Source of the DNA: Chytridium lagenaria
Taxonomy: Eukaryota > Chytridiomycota > Chytridiomycetes > Chytridiales > Chytridiaceae
Direction: 5' to 3'
NCBI GenBank assembly: GCA_025449115.1
Contig: JAHLKC010000024.1
Coordinates: 304,392 to 368,391, forward strand
Length of the DNA stretch: 64,000 bases
Position numbers and translations under genes: made by a program. Position 1 is the first letter of the stretch. The number at the start of each line of letters is the position of its first letter. Below, in pieces: positions 12,505-24,091 of this stretch. The notes beneath the pieces were generated by a model. The model did not search any database. It worked only from the letters and a program-made list of their open reading frames with translations, and was not told the origin of the DNA.

Positions 12505-13467
12505 TCAAATAAATTCAACGGTCTTATTCTTTTTCGCCTGTACGTTTCTAGTAGGTTCTGTCGAAACTTGTGTCGGTCCTTCTCTCTCCCCCTCATATGT
12601 CGGTAGCTCCGCATCATTATTAGGCTGAGAAAAAAAGGAGTTGGGGAATATGTAAGCAAAAAAAAAAGGAGGGAAAAAAAAGCACACGACCATACTGACC
12701 CTCGTCACGTCTGAAATAAAATGCAACTCTAATCCCTCATCCGCCTCTCTCAACGCTGTCTCCCTCACATCCGCCTTCACGACCTGTCTCAGAGTCGCAA
12801 ACATCACCATCAGCATCACAACGTAAAGAACACTCCCGCCAACTATCATCAGCATGAGCTCGTTTGACGGAGGTGGTATCATAACTCTTCGTCGAGGGCC
12901 GATGAAGTCATAAGTGGAGCCTTTCATGCTGAGGAACAAAAATTCGAAGACTGTTTCAAAGTTTTTTTCGGCTAAAGAGAATGTGAGTGATAGAACGAAA
13001 CGATTTGAGGCAGTACGTTTTACGAAGATGATTTCTCCATCTCTTGTGGAGACGTCCTCCATGAATTTCGTTTTCCCGAAATCCCTGGTGATGTCAAAAT
13101 CAACCGGTGTACTATCGAGCAGCATACGGACAGGTCTGTTGATATAGAAAGTCATTCATTTGTTTCGCGAAAGGACGTATACGGTTTATCGCAGGTTGCA
13201 TTTAATCCACAGGCGTACTGTTCGACCATGAGAGTGCAGGCTGGAGCGTTGTGGCAGAGGGTTAAAGCGACGTCTCGGTTTTCTGATCGACATGGATGAT
13301 GGTGGACTGGGCTGAACAAAAAGGGAGGGTGACGATGAGGTCGTTGCTGGTGGTAACGTTGATGAAGCGGATGAATTCGCTTTGAGGGAATGGTGTTTCT
13401 GGGTTCATGTTGGTGAGGATGGATGTGGCGAAAGGTTGCCTTACACTACTCCTGGGACGAAGGACAT
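12505..13467 (-). pseudogene. Cys-rich single-pass membrane protein family, copy 3 (one-base frame break)
   Basis: The best-preserved C-terminal half of the family. From an intron after CDKP the frame is open: VRMLLDSTPVDFDITRDFG, FMEDVSTRDGEIIFVKRTA, LSLTFSLAEKNFETV, FLSMKGSTYDF, transmembrane ELMLMIVGGSVLYVVMLMVM, EADEGLELHFISDVTR, intron, and tail ending KKNKTVEFI (stop 12505-12507). In the N-terminal exon (start ATG 13465-13467) one C is missing from the run that copies 1 and 2 read as IIPC (near 13292). This shifts the frame and loses the downstream cysteines. Restoring the frame is inference from the paralogues only. Function unknown. Confidence 0.6.
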
Positions 13468-13924
13468 GTCGATGTGGGCTGTTGTCTGTTGCTGAGGGTG
13501 TTGAGGGAGGTCTTTGAATCAATAAATATGTGGTGCTTGCGACGTCTTTTTTCATCGTGCATCTAGGGCAGTTCCGGACAGCCGTAAAAACAAGGTTTAT
13601 GGAGCAACATCGTGTGCTACAGTACTCAATGTAAAAAGGCCCAGTGCCAAGCGTCAAGGTGATCCATTTAGTAGACAGCAATTCTGGGTGCATTATTTGG
13701 GTTGTGGTTGTGATGGATGCATGTCATGGATAAGGTTGAGGAAAGACGGTTTTGAAGGACACAGCCACTGCAAAACGGCATCCCATCAGATAAATACAAA
13801 AATGTTGCATTTCCCGTATATTTGCTGCGCTCATTTATAACTTTGATGGGGTTCTTGTGCGGTCTTCGCGTAGACAGCAGTATCTGGAAGAAAAGGAATC
13901 GTCAGTTAAAAAAGGAGTATGTGA

Positions 13925-14250
13925 GATAGGTTGGGTGGATTATGGATACAAAAAAGTATTGCCATCTAAATCCCTTCCTACGTCCAATATATAATTCAAC
14001 TCCAACCCTTCAATCGTCTCACCCAATATCGCATCCCTTCCTGAAACTGTGTATCAAAAACTTTCCCAAAGAGAAATTTAAAAATCCGACCACGAACACT
14101 CCAGGCAATTTTACCCGCGCCTATATACGCCGTCTTTCTGTTTTGCCTTATCCCACCCTGCCTCTTCCTTGTCGCAGCCTTTGAATTACTGATGTAATTA
14201 TTTATTAACATTTATTCAACATGTTCACTTAGTTAAGCGGTAAGCCCCAA
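13925..14250 (-). pseudogene. Diverged fragment related to the membrane protein family
   Basis: Minus-strand reading gives a hydrophobic stretch (GVFVVGFLNFSLGK) followed in another frame by AILGETIEGLELNYILD. This resembles the family's transmembrane segment plus the READEGLELHFISD cytoplasmic motif. Several frame changes make it a likely relic. Confidence 0.35.
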
Positions 14251-14589
14251 ACTCCAGATAAGTGGCGCCCCCACGTCCCTCTCTGCAAACGAACATTATT
14301 GTAACCAAAAACCCCGAATTTCATTCACCTTCAACGAAAAAAGTCTACAATACTTTTCCTTCCATCAGCTCCCTTAAACCATCTTTTCTTTCAACCAGAG
14401 TAAAGGACAAATAGGAATATTGGTATACATGGGGTTATATAATCGAAATGATGCGAAATGGTCGAAAGGAACCAACACTAGATGGAAAAGAAAAAAGTAT
14501 ATATGAATAAGCCGCCTTAGATAGATGGAACTGTCTCATCCTACATCAGTATTATGTGCTATGCACAAAAAAAACAAAACCGACATCAG

Positions 14590-14780
14590 TTAAGGGGTAC
14601 CGCCGACTTGCCCTCGCCAATTCGGCATTTTATAATGTAAACTACAACCCTTCATCCGCCTATCGTATCACCGCCTCCCTCATCTCCGTCTTCCAATACG
14701 CTCGGCAAATTCCCGACAACAAACTAAATTACGATCTAACCACCCCACTGCGTGTATTGCCATGACGTCCTTAAAATATG
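14590..14780 (-). pseudogene. Degenerate relic of the membrane protein family cytoplasmic motif
   Basis: The minus strand reads EMREAVIR, stop, ADEGL, stop, FTL, stop, NAELARASRR. With three in-frame stops it still follows the family motif READEGLELHFISDLTRVS. No other exon of the family is visible nearby. Confidence 0.4.
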
Positions 14781-14935
14781 AGAAAGGTGTTGATTTTTAA
14801 TGAACGCGAGGTAGTTAAAGATGAAGCCTTAAAAACAGCTGCCATGTCAGAGACTGCATCCACATAATCTCAAACCATCTTATGAAATATATATTTATTA
14901 GACTGTTCATTAATTATTATACTCACGACAAAGGT

Positions 14936-15874
14936 TTAATCTTCAGTGGTTGAACGGGGTTTCGCGTTCACAATTTTACGAGTAGGTGCAGGTAGTGGTA
15001 ACATCACATCTATTAATTGCGTTAAAAACGTATTAAAACATTCTGTCACGCGTCATTACTCGCTTACCTTCAAGAAACTCTAGCTCCTCTCTGTGTTGGA
15101 CGGCGCTCACTAAAAAAAAAATAGTTAAAATCCCAACGTATTAGCAGTAAAACAGTAGTACCGTTCAATGGATATATTGTATTGCTTTAAAAATACAAAA
15201 GAAACTCACCAACATCCTTGTATGCAATTGTCTTCCTGTTAGCGCTGTCCGCATAATACCATGCATCCTTTGTAAGTTTCTCCAAAAACAATTGCTAAAA
15301 AGGCACGTTAACATCCAAACAAAACACAACAAACCAAAAGATGACGAACCGTCACCATGCTCATGAGAACCACCGCATCCGTGGCAACCATATTCACATC
15401 CTCATCCTCCTTCATGACGGTTTTAACCCTCGACATTGGGAACGTAAGCAGCTTTGCAGTACTCGCCATCACTGGAATCCCTCCACCCTCTTCATCGGAT
15501 CCCACATCTGCTTCATTCACCTCCACAGCATCAGTGTCAACATCCGAATGTGATGATGACGTTCCTATTCCTCCGGACGTCTTTTTAGCCCTCTTCCTTC
15601 CAGGCATGGAATCAGCGGGTACTGAAGGGATGGAATCGATAGGAGGCGTGGTGGGATTCTTGCTGGTACGGGTACGCTTTTTTGCGCCTGCGGAATCGGG
15701 GTTGGATGAAATGGCGATGGGGTTTGTTGTTGATTCCATTGTCATGGGATCTGAAATGGTATCATCTGGAAGGTCCATGGGATCGACGGTATCTCTGGGT
15801 GGAGGAGCTGATGGGGAGGATGCGGTGAGGATGGGGTTTGAGTCTGCTGAGTCAACGTCCATCTCTTGCGTCAT
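14936..15874 (-). CDS. Histone-fold protein, POLE4/CHRAC1 (Dpb3/NF-YC-like) type
   Basis: Start MTQEMDVDSADSNP (ATG 15872-15874), followed by about 120 residues of Ser/Pro/Asp-rich disordered sequence with basic clusters (KKRTRTSK, GRKRAKKTS). The histone fold begins with LLTFPMSRVKTVMKEDEDVN and MVATDAVVLMSMVT. It continues across introns as QLFLEKLTKDAWYYADSANR, KTIAYKDV and SAVQHREELEFLE, then a short tail ends RKIVNAKPRSTTED. The FPxSRVKxxMK start and the YKDV..AVxxxEELEFLE helix are typical of CHRAC-15/POLE4/Dpb3 subunits, which pair with an NF-YB-like partner in DNA polymerase epsilon or ISWI complexes. Which complex it serves cannot be told. All exon joins keep the frame. The long N-terminal tail is unusual for POLE4. 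Confidence 0.75.
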
Positions 15875-16383
15875 GGTTTCGGATATGGGCAAATTTGGGA
15901 ATCGGACACTGGCTATGACGAGGTTCACGGTTTGTATTTATATTTTTTCAAGACTACAAAAACACACCTGAACCCTTAGACTTGCTACAAACAAACATTG
16001 GAATGAATTAAAGGAAACCACAAAACAACTGAAATGCAAAAAAAGATATTAAAGAGTGGGGTTGGATCTATACGAAAGGACAGGAGAAAAATAAAACAAC
16101 AGACACATGCGCTGAAGGAATAATCGACGGTTTCTCGAAAATGACCATCAACTTTGGAAATTCGATGAGGGGGAGGGTAAAGAAGATGACGGAGAAAAAA
16201 ATTACAGAGACAAAGGAGATTTGAAAAAGAGAGCGGTCACTGAAAACATCTGACCAGCAGAGTACATTCTCCTTTGAAGCTAAAATTGATTCACATAACA
16301 AGAAGTGAAACAACGAAAAATATTCCATGATATCGTACTCGATCAAAAGCCCACACACCTACACCCTACAAACCACCCAGACA

Positions 16384-17768
16384 TTACATAACAAGACATC
16401 CCTTGTTCTTCTTCTTCTTCTTCAACCCCTTTGCGCTTGTTGCAGCGCCAACTTCCTCAACAACAGCAGGCACAGCGCTAGCGGCAGCCGCAACAGCCGC
16501 AACAGCAGCCGCCTTCACCTGCACAACATCCTCCGACGCAGCCTCAGGAATAACAACGAGCTCCACCTTTGGTGCAGCAGCCGGGGGTGCCTCACCCTCG
16601 GTGACGGTGGCGGCGGAATCGTGAGTGATAAGCGCCGGGCCGGCTGACGCGTCGGTGGACTGAGCAGGCTCTGCAGCGACAACGGCGGCTCGGGAGCGGC
16701 CGCAGGTACCTCAGTCGGGATAGGAGCGGGAGCGGGGGTCTCTTCGACAGCAGTAGGAGTAGGAGCAACGGTCTCTTCGACTGGGATAGGCGTAGGGGCA
16801 GCGGTTTCTTCTGGGGCCGGGGGCGGGACAGCGGCCTCGACAACTGGTGCCGGGTAGCGGGCTCCTCGATGGGGGCAGGTACGGGTGCGGCGGGGCTCCT
16901 CAACGGAGCAGTTGCGGGGCAGAGGGCTCCTTCGACAGGTGTAGGTACGGGTGCAGCGGGCTCCTCAACGGGAGCAGGTACGGGTGCGACGGGCTCCTCG
17001 ACAGGAACAGGTGCGGGAATGACAGCCTCCTCAACAGAAGCAGGAGCCGTTTCCGCCTCGACCGAGACAGAAGTGCTACCCAGATATTATTCTCATTTCC
17101 ACTCTCATCCTTTCCACAGGCTGCGTGGGATCATGTTGCCAAACTCCATCAATGACGAACTAGAGGGAAAAAAAACAGTCAACAGACACGTCAACACAAA
17201 ACCCCTTTTTCGAATGGGGGAAAAAAAAAAGGCGGTTCCCATCGATTGACAAATCCATGTCGTGAGCCCACAACGCTGACGTTGCTTTGATAAGAGAAAA
17301 TGGAGTTTACCTTGTAGAGGAGTTTATCGCCAGGTTGAGCGTCCACATTCACGCTGGCGGCCTGATGGAAGAGGAGGATGAAGGGGTTTTATTGAGTTGA
17401 ATCCGAAAACGATGTCGTTGATGATTAAGTATATGAAATTGGTTGAGAAGATGTTAGAAGTCATCCATCAATCAAGTTTAGAAGATATGATGTAAAAAGT
17501 GCAGCGGTAGAAGATTTCAAAGTGATTCGGTTGAGCTGGGTACTCCGATCGAGGAAACACTAAAGAATCCCCCTCTTCTCATAGAAGTGGGACCAAAAAA
17601 AAACAACGCAACAACAGCAACTCTCGTACAGACGGTAAAAGCAAACTCACATATTGACCATCAGCGACAGCCTGAAGCGTCACGGTCTGCTTCCAATCAT
17701 CAAAAGTACCCGTAACGACAAACCGGTCCAGATGGCGCTCCACTCCATGTAAAGTTGACGACAACCAT
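16384..17768 (-). CDS. CBM48 (AMPK-beta glycogen-binding type) protein with repeat linker and CaaX end
   Basis: Start MVVVNFTWSGAPSGPV (ATG 17766-17768), then one base out of frame VVTGTFDDWKQTVTLQAVAD. After introns come SVNVDAQPGDKLLYKFVIDG, VWQHDPTQPVE and DESGNENNI. This is a textbook CBM48/AMPK1 glycogen-binding fold: VxFTW, GTFDDW, YKFVIDGxW, DESGNxNN. A Pro/Ala/Glu-rich linker of VEEPxAPVPAP repeats (about 17075-16690) follows. The C terminus has an Ala-rich helix, a polybasic KKKKKNK and GCLVM, a CaaX-type box that predicts prenylation and membrane anchoring. Frame breaks occur near 17717 and several times in the repeat linker. It lacks the AMPK-beta C-terminal domain, so it resembles stand-alone Mdg1/Crp1-type CBM48 proteins more than a kinase subunit. 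Confidence 0.72.
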
Positions 17769-18510
17769 TGTTTTGATGATAGACAACTTTAATACCAAAG
17801 TTGAGGATGCTTTTGATGGGCTGGAGGTGATGGGCTGGTGCTTTTGTTCAAGCTATGGGCGTGGGGGGTGGTGTGGTGGTGCGGTGGTGAAGTCCTATCT
17901 TGAGCGGAAGAAGAAATTTGCGAATAGAGATTTGTTTTGATGATCGATTTTTTTTGGAACTCAAATGGTTTTTGGGAAGCTTCCACAACCATCGTGATGC
18001 TATACTTTGAAGTTGTGATTCCTTCATAATCAGAAAGCCAATGTCCCTTCAAGCAGTTAATAGGAAACCATACGACAAGACGATGCGTTCGTAAATTCAC
18101 ACTGCTAGACGGTTTGATGAATCATTTATGGGCCGTCTCTGGCAAGAGATGATTTGAAATGAGCGAGTATTCGATTTCACCAACATCTCTGAAATAGAGG
18201 TCCATTTAGATCGGTCCCTTCGACGTAATTACATGTCCTTTAATCTCAAAGTGCCTTCAATTACTTGCTTTTATTCCTATGGCAAACAATCCTTTTCGAA
18301 AGAGTAACAAAAAAAATAAAGGAAAAGCCAGAAAGCTGACAAGAAAAAAGCAGATAAAATAGGGAATTCCCACTTGTAAAAAAAAACAAAAACTAAGTAA
18401 CATGAATTAAGGAAAAGCTCAGGTTAGACTTCAAAAGAAAGTCTCATAAACACCAGAAGCAAAGTCTCAAAGAGCAAACACAAAGGAACAAACACAATAA
18501 CGTGAGTTCT
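17769..18510. other. Intergenic between two minus-strand genes
   Basis: Holds the upstream region of the CBM48 gene and the 3' flank of the carnitine acyltransferase gene. There are A-rich tracts near 18305-18400. No gene or motif that I can support. Confidence 0.5.
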
Positions 18511-20853
18511 TTACAATTTCGCCAACCCGTCATTCTCTTCCACAACCTTCCTCATATCCGCCAACACCTTCTGGAAAGTCTCACAAAACACCACCGACGA
18601 CGTCTCCTTGCATGAGACCTTGCTCTCAACCCCAATCTTAATTTTATCGGGAAGATAATGTAGTTCATTCCGTACCCGTTCGGATCCTGCACAAAAAAGC
18701 ACATGAAACACACAATGCCAAAAAAAAAAGGGGGGGGAGGGTCAAACGAGGAATAGAACTTTACCACTGCGCCAAATCCAGTCCCAGCGATAACCGGGCC
18801 AGGGAATAAACCACTGGTGGAAATTCCAGGTAGACGAACGCGAGTAAAGCGGTCAGCGTAAATCCCAGCCTGTTTCCGTTCCTCGTCGTTCTGGATACAC
18901 ATCCGGAGACCAAGGAGGTGACGGTCCACGCCGAACCCATTAGACGCTTTGGAGATATAATCCACGTGCGCAGTGCAAGCTTTACGAAGAGCATCAATCT
19001 TTATCTTGGCCTAGACATCATTTAACATAATGCATTCTTTCATAGTAAAAACTTACGGTTGCGGATGGATCAGCAAATGCTTTCAGGAATGCAGCTGAAT
19101 CCAGTGACAATGAGCGACATGTTTCTGTACGTCCGTGATGGTACTTGCGAACACTTGCGGTCTCGTAAACAGCGGGAAGCTTCTTATGAATCCGGAAATA
19201 CGTCAACTGCAACGCCATCTGAACGTAAGCGTCTGGACTGACTTTTGCTGTAAATTAAAACGCCACATATCAGTCTCACGCACGCTATGATCCACTCATA
19301 CCCTTCTTCTTGATCAACTCTGCTCCGTACTGGCCAAAGTAAGTGACCTGGACGTCACTGTCTGCAATGATCTTGGGAAGCGTAGATAGTGGCGGCTTCA
19401 ATTGCTTTGAAACTTTGGCGTCTACAGTCCAGTTCAAACGAGTTGGGGGGTTTAATGCCGCATCCTTTTTGGCGTTCGGTGGTCTTGGAAAGGAGCACTA
19501 ATGTAAACAAATAAAGGTATAAGTGATTGTAATTCAAGAAAAAAAAAAAAGAATGTCGAAGAAACTCACTGTCTTGCAGCATAGTCGACGATCATGGCTG
19601 GAACCAGGGCGTCGCAAGGAGAGTGCTATTAACATTAAGTTAGAACGCTTCTAAAGCAATAACCCCCAAAAAAAGACTGAAAAGAAGTGTACCTCTCCGT
19701 TCACACCAAACCTCCCGTCCGCCATAATTGTCATTGCCATGCTTTTATCATACCACCTGTTAAATCCACCCTTTCCGTAGAAAGTGTTACCTATAAGCCG
19801 TCAGTCACCACATTACGTATATCCACCTACGTGCAAGGTAAACCGTATCACTCGGCATAAAGTAATCATCAAGAGATAAATTGAATATGGCCCCCTCAAC
19901 GATCGAAAATGACTTTCGATTCTCCGGACAGAGGTCTTCCATGTACTTGTGAACCTCTGCCCAAGTGTCACGATGCTCAGCCGTCAAAATAGACACAGGG
20001 GGTTGAAGGGTCGTCAAAGACTTGACGTCTTCAACAACAGCCCAAAGTTGCCTTTAGCGTATGTAAGTATGCGACCTATCATTATGGGAAAAGCAAAAAC
20101 ATACTTTTCAATCGCCTCATTCATCACTCTGGCGCCAGTTGCATCAATCACTTCAACTTTGTAAAGCTGATCCCTGGCGCTTACCACAATGTACCTGGAA
20201 TGAAACGGATGAGATCCGACGTTAATGTCGCAACCAGGTTTCGGGACGCGCGTTATCCCGAAAAGACGGCGGTACTGATCCATGCAAATAGGTCCAGCCT
20301 TGGTCCTCTCAGCAGGCAAGGCACCACTATAATCTCGTAAGCCTTTTACCTTTGTAACAACCGATGATGAAGAATACACGCGAGACTCACCGGTCCAGCG
20401 TATCTTTGTAATCCAAGAATCTTGTAATGAGCCCTGCGGCTCGCTTGACCTGATACGCCGTAAACACTCCATCAACTCTTCCACTTTGTCCCTCCTCAAG
20501 TTCTTTCGGAAGCTCACCAGGAGGAGAATCCACGATCATGTACCAGTTTGAATTCACCAGCACGCTTTCCCTCCATCCATGATAAGCGAGTTGAAGCCAC
20601 CATTCCTCAAGCCAAGATCCAGGGTGAACCTTATCTCTGGCTTGAAGACGAGTTTGAAGGACTTCACCGAGACCACCTGGTTTAATGAATTCCTTGACGG
20701 CAGCCTCGGAACGGGCGTATTCTTCGGGGGTCGCGAGGGTTGGATGGTGCGGAGATAGCGAGCGGCGGTTTCTTGGAGAGGAGGGATGGGGAGACGGGGG
20801 AGATCAGGTTGGTGGGCAAAAGTGGAGACTGGGATGGGTTTGGATGATGCCAT
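18511..20853 (-). CDS. Carnitine O-acetyl/acyltransferase with PTS1-like AKL terminus
   Basis: Start MASSKPIPVSTFAHQPDLP (ATG 20851-20853), then LPIPPLQETAARYLRTIQP, the usual N-terminal signature PxLPVPPLxxTxxxYLxxxxP. Downstream exons give WLEEWWLQLAYHGWRESVLV, NWYMIVDSP, CMDQYRRLFGITRVPKPG, EHRDTWAEVHKYM, and FGVNGE joined to HSPCDA, which supplies the catalytic His (about 19600-19710). Later come AVYETASVRKYHHGRTETCR and FGVDRHLLGLRMC, and the end is DGLAKL, a peroxisomal PTS1-like AKL. The enzyme moves acyl groups between CoA and carnitine for export of peroxisomal acetyl units. All family landmarks are present, with about seven short introns. One C is missing in a CCC run near 20738, which breaks the frame after YLRTIQP. 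Since everything downstream is conserved, a sequence error there is the simplest explanation. Confidence 0.88.
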
Positions 20854-21069
20854 TATGGTTTGCCTGTGTTTGATGATTGTATGCAGAGAGGATCAATTTG
20901 ATGAGCTCTGGGTAAGGGGGGTGTTGCTAACTGTTGATGAGTATATATTTATTTAACAACTTTTACTTTTTTTTTAATATGAAAAAGATCATATTACATA
21001 CAGTATCACGAGACCACAACTGAATCTCATCTGACAATTCCATATTATTTATCTAATAATGAATACTCG

Positions 21070-22005
21070 TTATTTATTCCCCGTGTTTTCCCGAAGCAGG
21101 TTCTTTTTATATAATAATTGTGAAAAACAACAAAAAGAAATCTCATTATGTACATATGTGGGCAACATAAATATGGACACATTTGATTTACGTGTTATAG
21201 CTCGATGCACCCGCGTCTGTCGCTGATACTCTGCTGATGCATCATTCTGCAAAGCGTTTTCAATGGAGAAGATTATACCGGAAAGCAAAGATTCGAGACA
21301 GTTGAGAATTTCGTCAAACGCGACTTCAGCGGTTCCAATCTGTAAGGCTTTATCATATGCGATCATACCGCCCGTATGGAAGAATGCGGTAGGTTGTGCG
21401 GTCTTAGTGAAAACGGAGACGGCGGATGGGTTCGATAAGGAAGCACCGTTTTTGCCATTATCTATGAATTCTGGGAATTTAGAATCAACTATTGCGACAC
21501 AACATGAGACGCCATCACCACCGAAGCCTAGGAGCGTGGAATCTACAATATTGTCACAACCAGTGAATCTATCAACATTCAAATCTGTGAGGGCAAATTC
21601 TCCAGACATTCGGGAAACATTATCTTCCAAACCTTCCCCGAGACCTGACGCCCCTCGTTATGTTCGAACTGTACGTCAATACCTGCGCTTTCCACGTTAT
21701 CACCAAAGCATTTAGTGTCTATTTCTTCCTCTTTACCTTTGACTCCATTGTTGGACCTTCAGTGCCTCGAAACATTGCGTTGCGTCATCACGTGCTTCTA
21801 GCCCTTACCCTTAAACTTAGGGGAACTTGATACAGTGGAACTTGATACAATTGTATCGGTGGTAAGGGCGATAATGGGTCAAGTTACCTTTAACAGAAGT
21901 GGTTGATGAGGCGGGGACCGATTTTTGTTTTTTCTTCTTTTTTTTGGACTGAAAGGACGGGACGTGGGAAGAAGAGGAGGAGAAGACAAGGAGTGAGGAA
22001 TGCAT
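21070..22005 (-). CDS. Unrecognised protein with lysine-rich N-terminus
   Basis: Start MHSSLLVFSSSSSHVPSF (ATG 22003-22005), a lysine run, SVPASSTTSV, then an intron with a GTAACT donor near 21893 and a TAG acceptor near 21722. The next exon reads TKCFGDNVESAGIDVQFEHN. One G short in a G run near 21655 moves the frame to LGEGLEDNVSRMSGEF, continuing with FTGCDNIVDSTLLGFGGDG, CCVAIVDSKFPEFIDNG and AEVAFDEILNCLESLLSGII to a stop at 21070. No family is recognised. The composition (regular strands and helices, a FHTGGMIAYDKA segment) looks like a folded globular domain. If the one-base break is not real, the protein is about 260 residues long. Confidence 0.5.
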
Positions 22006-22456
22006 GGATGATCAAGAATAAGTTTTGAGAGTGTTGATGTTGATGTTGATGCTTGTTCCTTCTTTTTTCTTCTTTTTCTTTTGAATGAAAGATCGTAATC
22101 GTATGGTGGGTGTAAATAAAGTAAAACTATTAACTAGCAGTATCTTTATTCTAACTGTCGTTGAACAGTTTATTTGTTGGTGTATTAGTTTTTTATTAAA
22201 CAGGTTGGTCTTTTGCAACGAAGATATGTTATAATTGGGGGATCCGCAATGACGCGACACATTCGTGAAAGTACTGAATTCTGACGCAGCGATTTTACAT
22301 GATCAACACTGCGGTCTGTATATTGCAAAGCTTACTTGAGATAGTTTTTGTAAAAAAAATAATTATAAGCTGTCTAAAGACTTTGAATTTTTAGGCTCCT
22401 GCTTAACTAAGTGCAAACGACAAATCTTCAGAATTCAAGAATCACAAACAGAGGCA

Positions 22457-24053
22457 ATGTGGAGAACACCTCCGCCGCAACCACCTGGAGGTAAGTTCAA
22501 CCCAGCATCCCTTTCCTCGCGACTCATCCCCCGTTCCCTTCCGCAACCCTTCAATCCTACTCCTTCTCTATCGTTGCCACATGTTGAACTGACTTAATGT
22601 TTCGCATCGAATACCATTATTCTATAGATTACCAATACCCGAATGCAACCTCTGCACCCTTCCAACAACCAGAACCTACCCTCTTTCCCCACGCCTCGCT
22701 CAAATCCTCCTCAATATCAATCTCCCACCCCTTCCAATACTCCATCGCCGTCAACTCCCATCCTCCACACAGTCCCAACAACCCCAACCATTTCCTACAC
22801 CTCCTCAACCCATCCCACATCAATCCTTCCCTTCAAGTCACCCACCTTCATCGTCATTCGGCTCACATCTGGAGGCTCAGTTTGGTTGGACTAAACCTCA
22901 AATTGCCTCTGACATTGCGCATTCAAATGTCCATATGACGCAATCCCAGCTGTTTAACAGCAGGAGGCACGCACTAGCTTACGCATCCTCAACCCAGCAT
23001 CATCAGAATCGAGAACACTCTGCAAATATCGCTCATGCACCAATAAAGCAATCGACTCTACCTCTGCTTTCAAAACCAACCTTGCCCTCTACACGACCTC
23101 CTTCACATCAAATTCAACATCATCCCAACCCCGTCCATTCCAACTCATCGAAATCCAAAGCCGCTGCTTCACTACAAGCCGAGTTCTGCAGTTTTTTGGA
23201 GAAATGCAACGTATTCATTAACGATCCTTACCGGTTTCGGGAACCTATACCAAAATTGACCCATATGTTTAGACAGGACGTTATGTACACGGAAGAAATT
23301 AAGGATATTGTCTTGGGTTTTGTATCAGTACGTTTGACCCTCTTTTCCCTGTCTTTATTTTTATTTATTTTTTGTAATAAAGCCCGTTCTTTAGAACCTG
23401 ATTGAAAAATCCGCACACTATAACAACAACTTTCTTTCTCTCCAAGCCCTCATCCTCGTCCTTCTAGAGAGAATTCAATCCCAACAACTACCGAAAGGTA
23501 CACTTCCCTCCTCTTTTTTTTTAAACCACTGCTAATTCTACATAGATTACGCTGATACGCTTTTTTCGCACTGCACGAAATACATGGACGCCCTTTCAAC
23601 ACGTTGCAACGTCGCGGCTTTTATTTCGAAATCTGAGGGACCCCGGAAACCACCTACGACGTGTGCGGTGGGGACGGTACCCGAAGTTGTGGAGTGGTTA
23701 GCGGAAGTGGACATGAGGGAATCCGAGTGTTTTGAATTAGCGTTTATGGTGACGATGGAGATGATGGATCATTTTTGTAGAGAGGGGGAGAAGGTTGCGG
23801 CTAGAGTTTTGATTGTTGCGGCGGAGGAGGATGGAGTTGAGGTTTGGGTGAATCGACGCGTTGTTGAGGGGATGGAGATGGGGGGATGGGATTTGACGGC
23901 TTTTTGAGGAAGGTGTGAATTCGGTTTTGGTGAAGGCGGGGAGGAGGGTGAAGGTTGGAGTTGCGTATGTGGTGATGATGGATTGGAAGATGGTGTGGGG
24001 AGGATGGTGGAGACGAGCGAATGCAGATTAAGAAGGAGGAGACGATGGGGTTG

Positions 24054-24091
<38 letters not shown>

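Noticed and set aside
15357..15971. Plus-strand open frame of 204 codons
   Set aside because: Antisense shadow of the histone-fold gene, whose motifs and splice sites lie on the minus strand.
24061..24090. 30-base T run as a terminator or element tail
   Set aside because: It sits in an intron of the SUMO ligase gene; homopolymers of this kind occur throughout the window.
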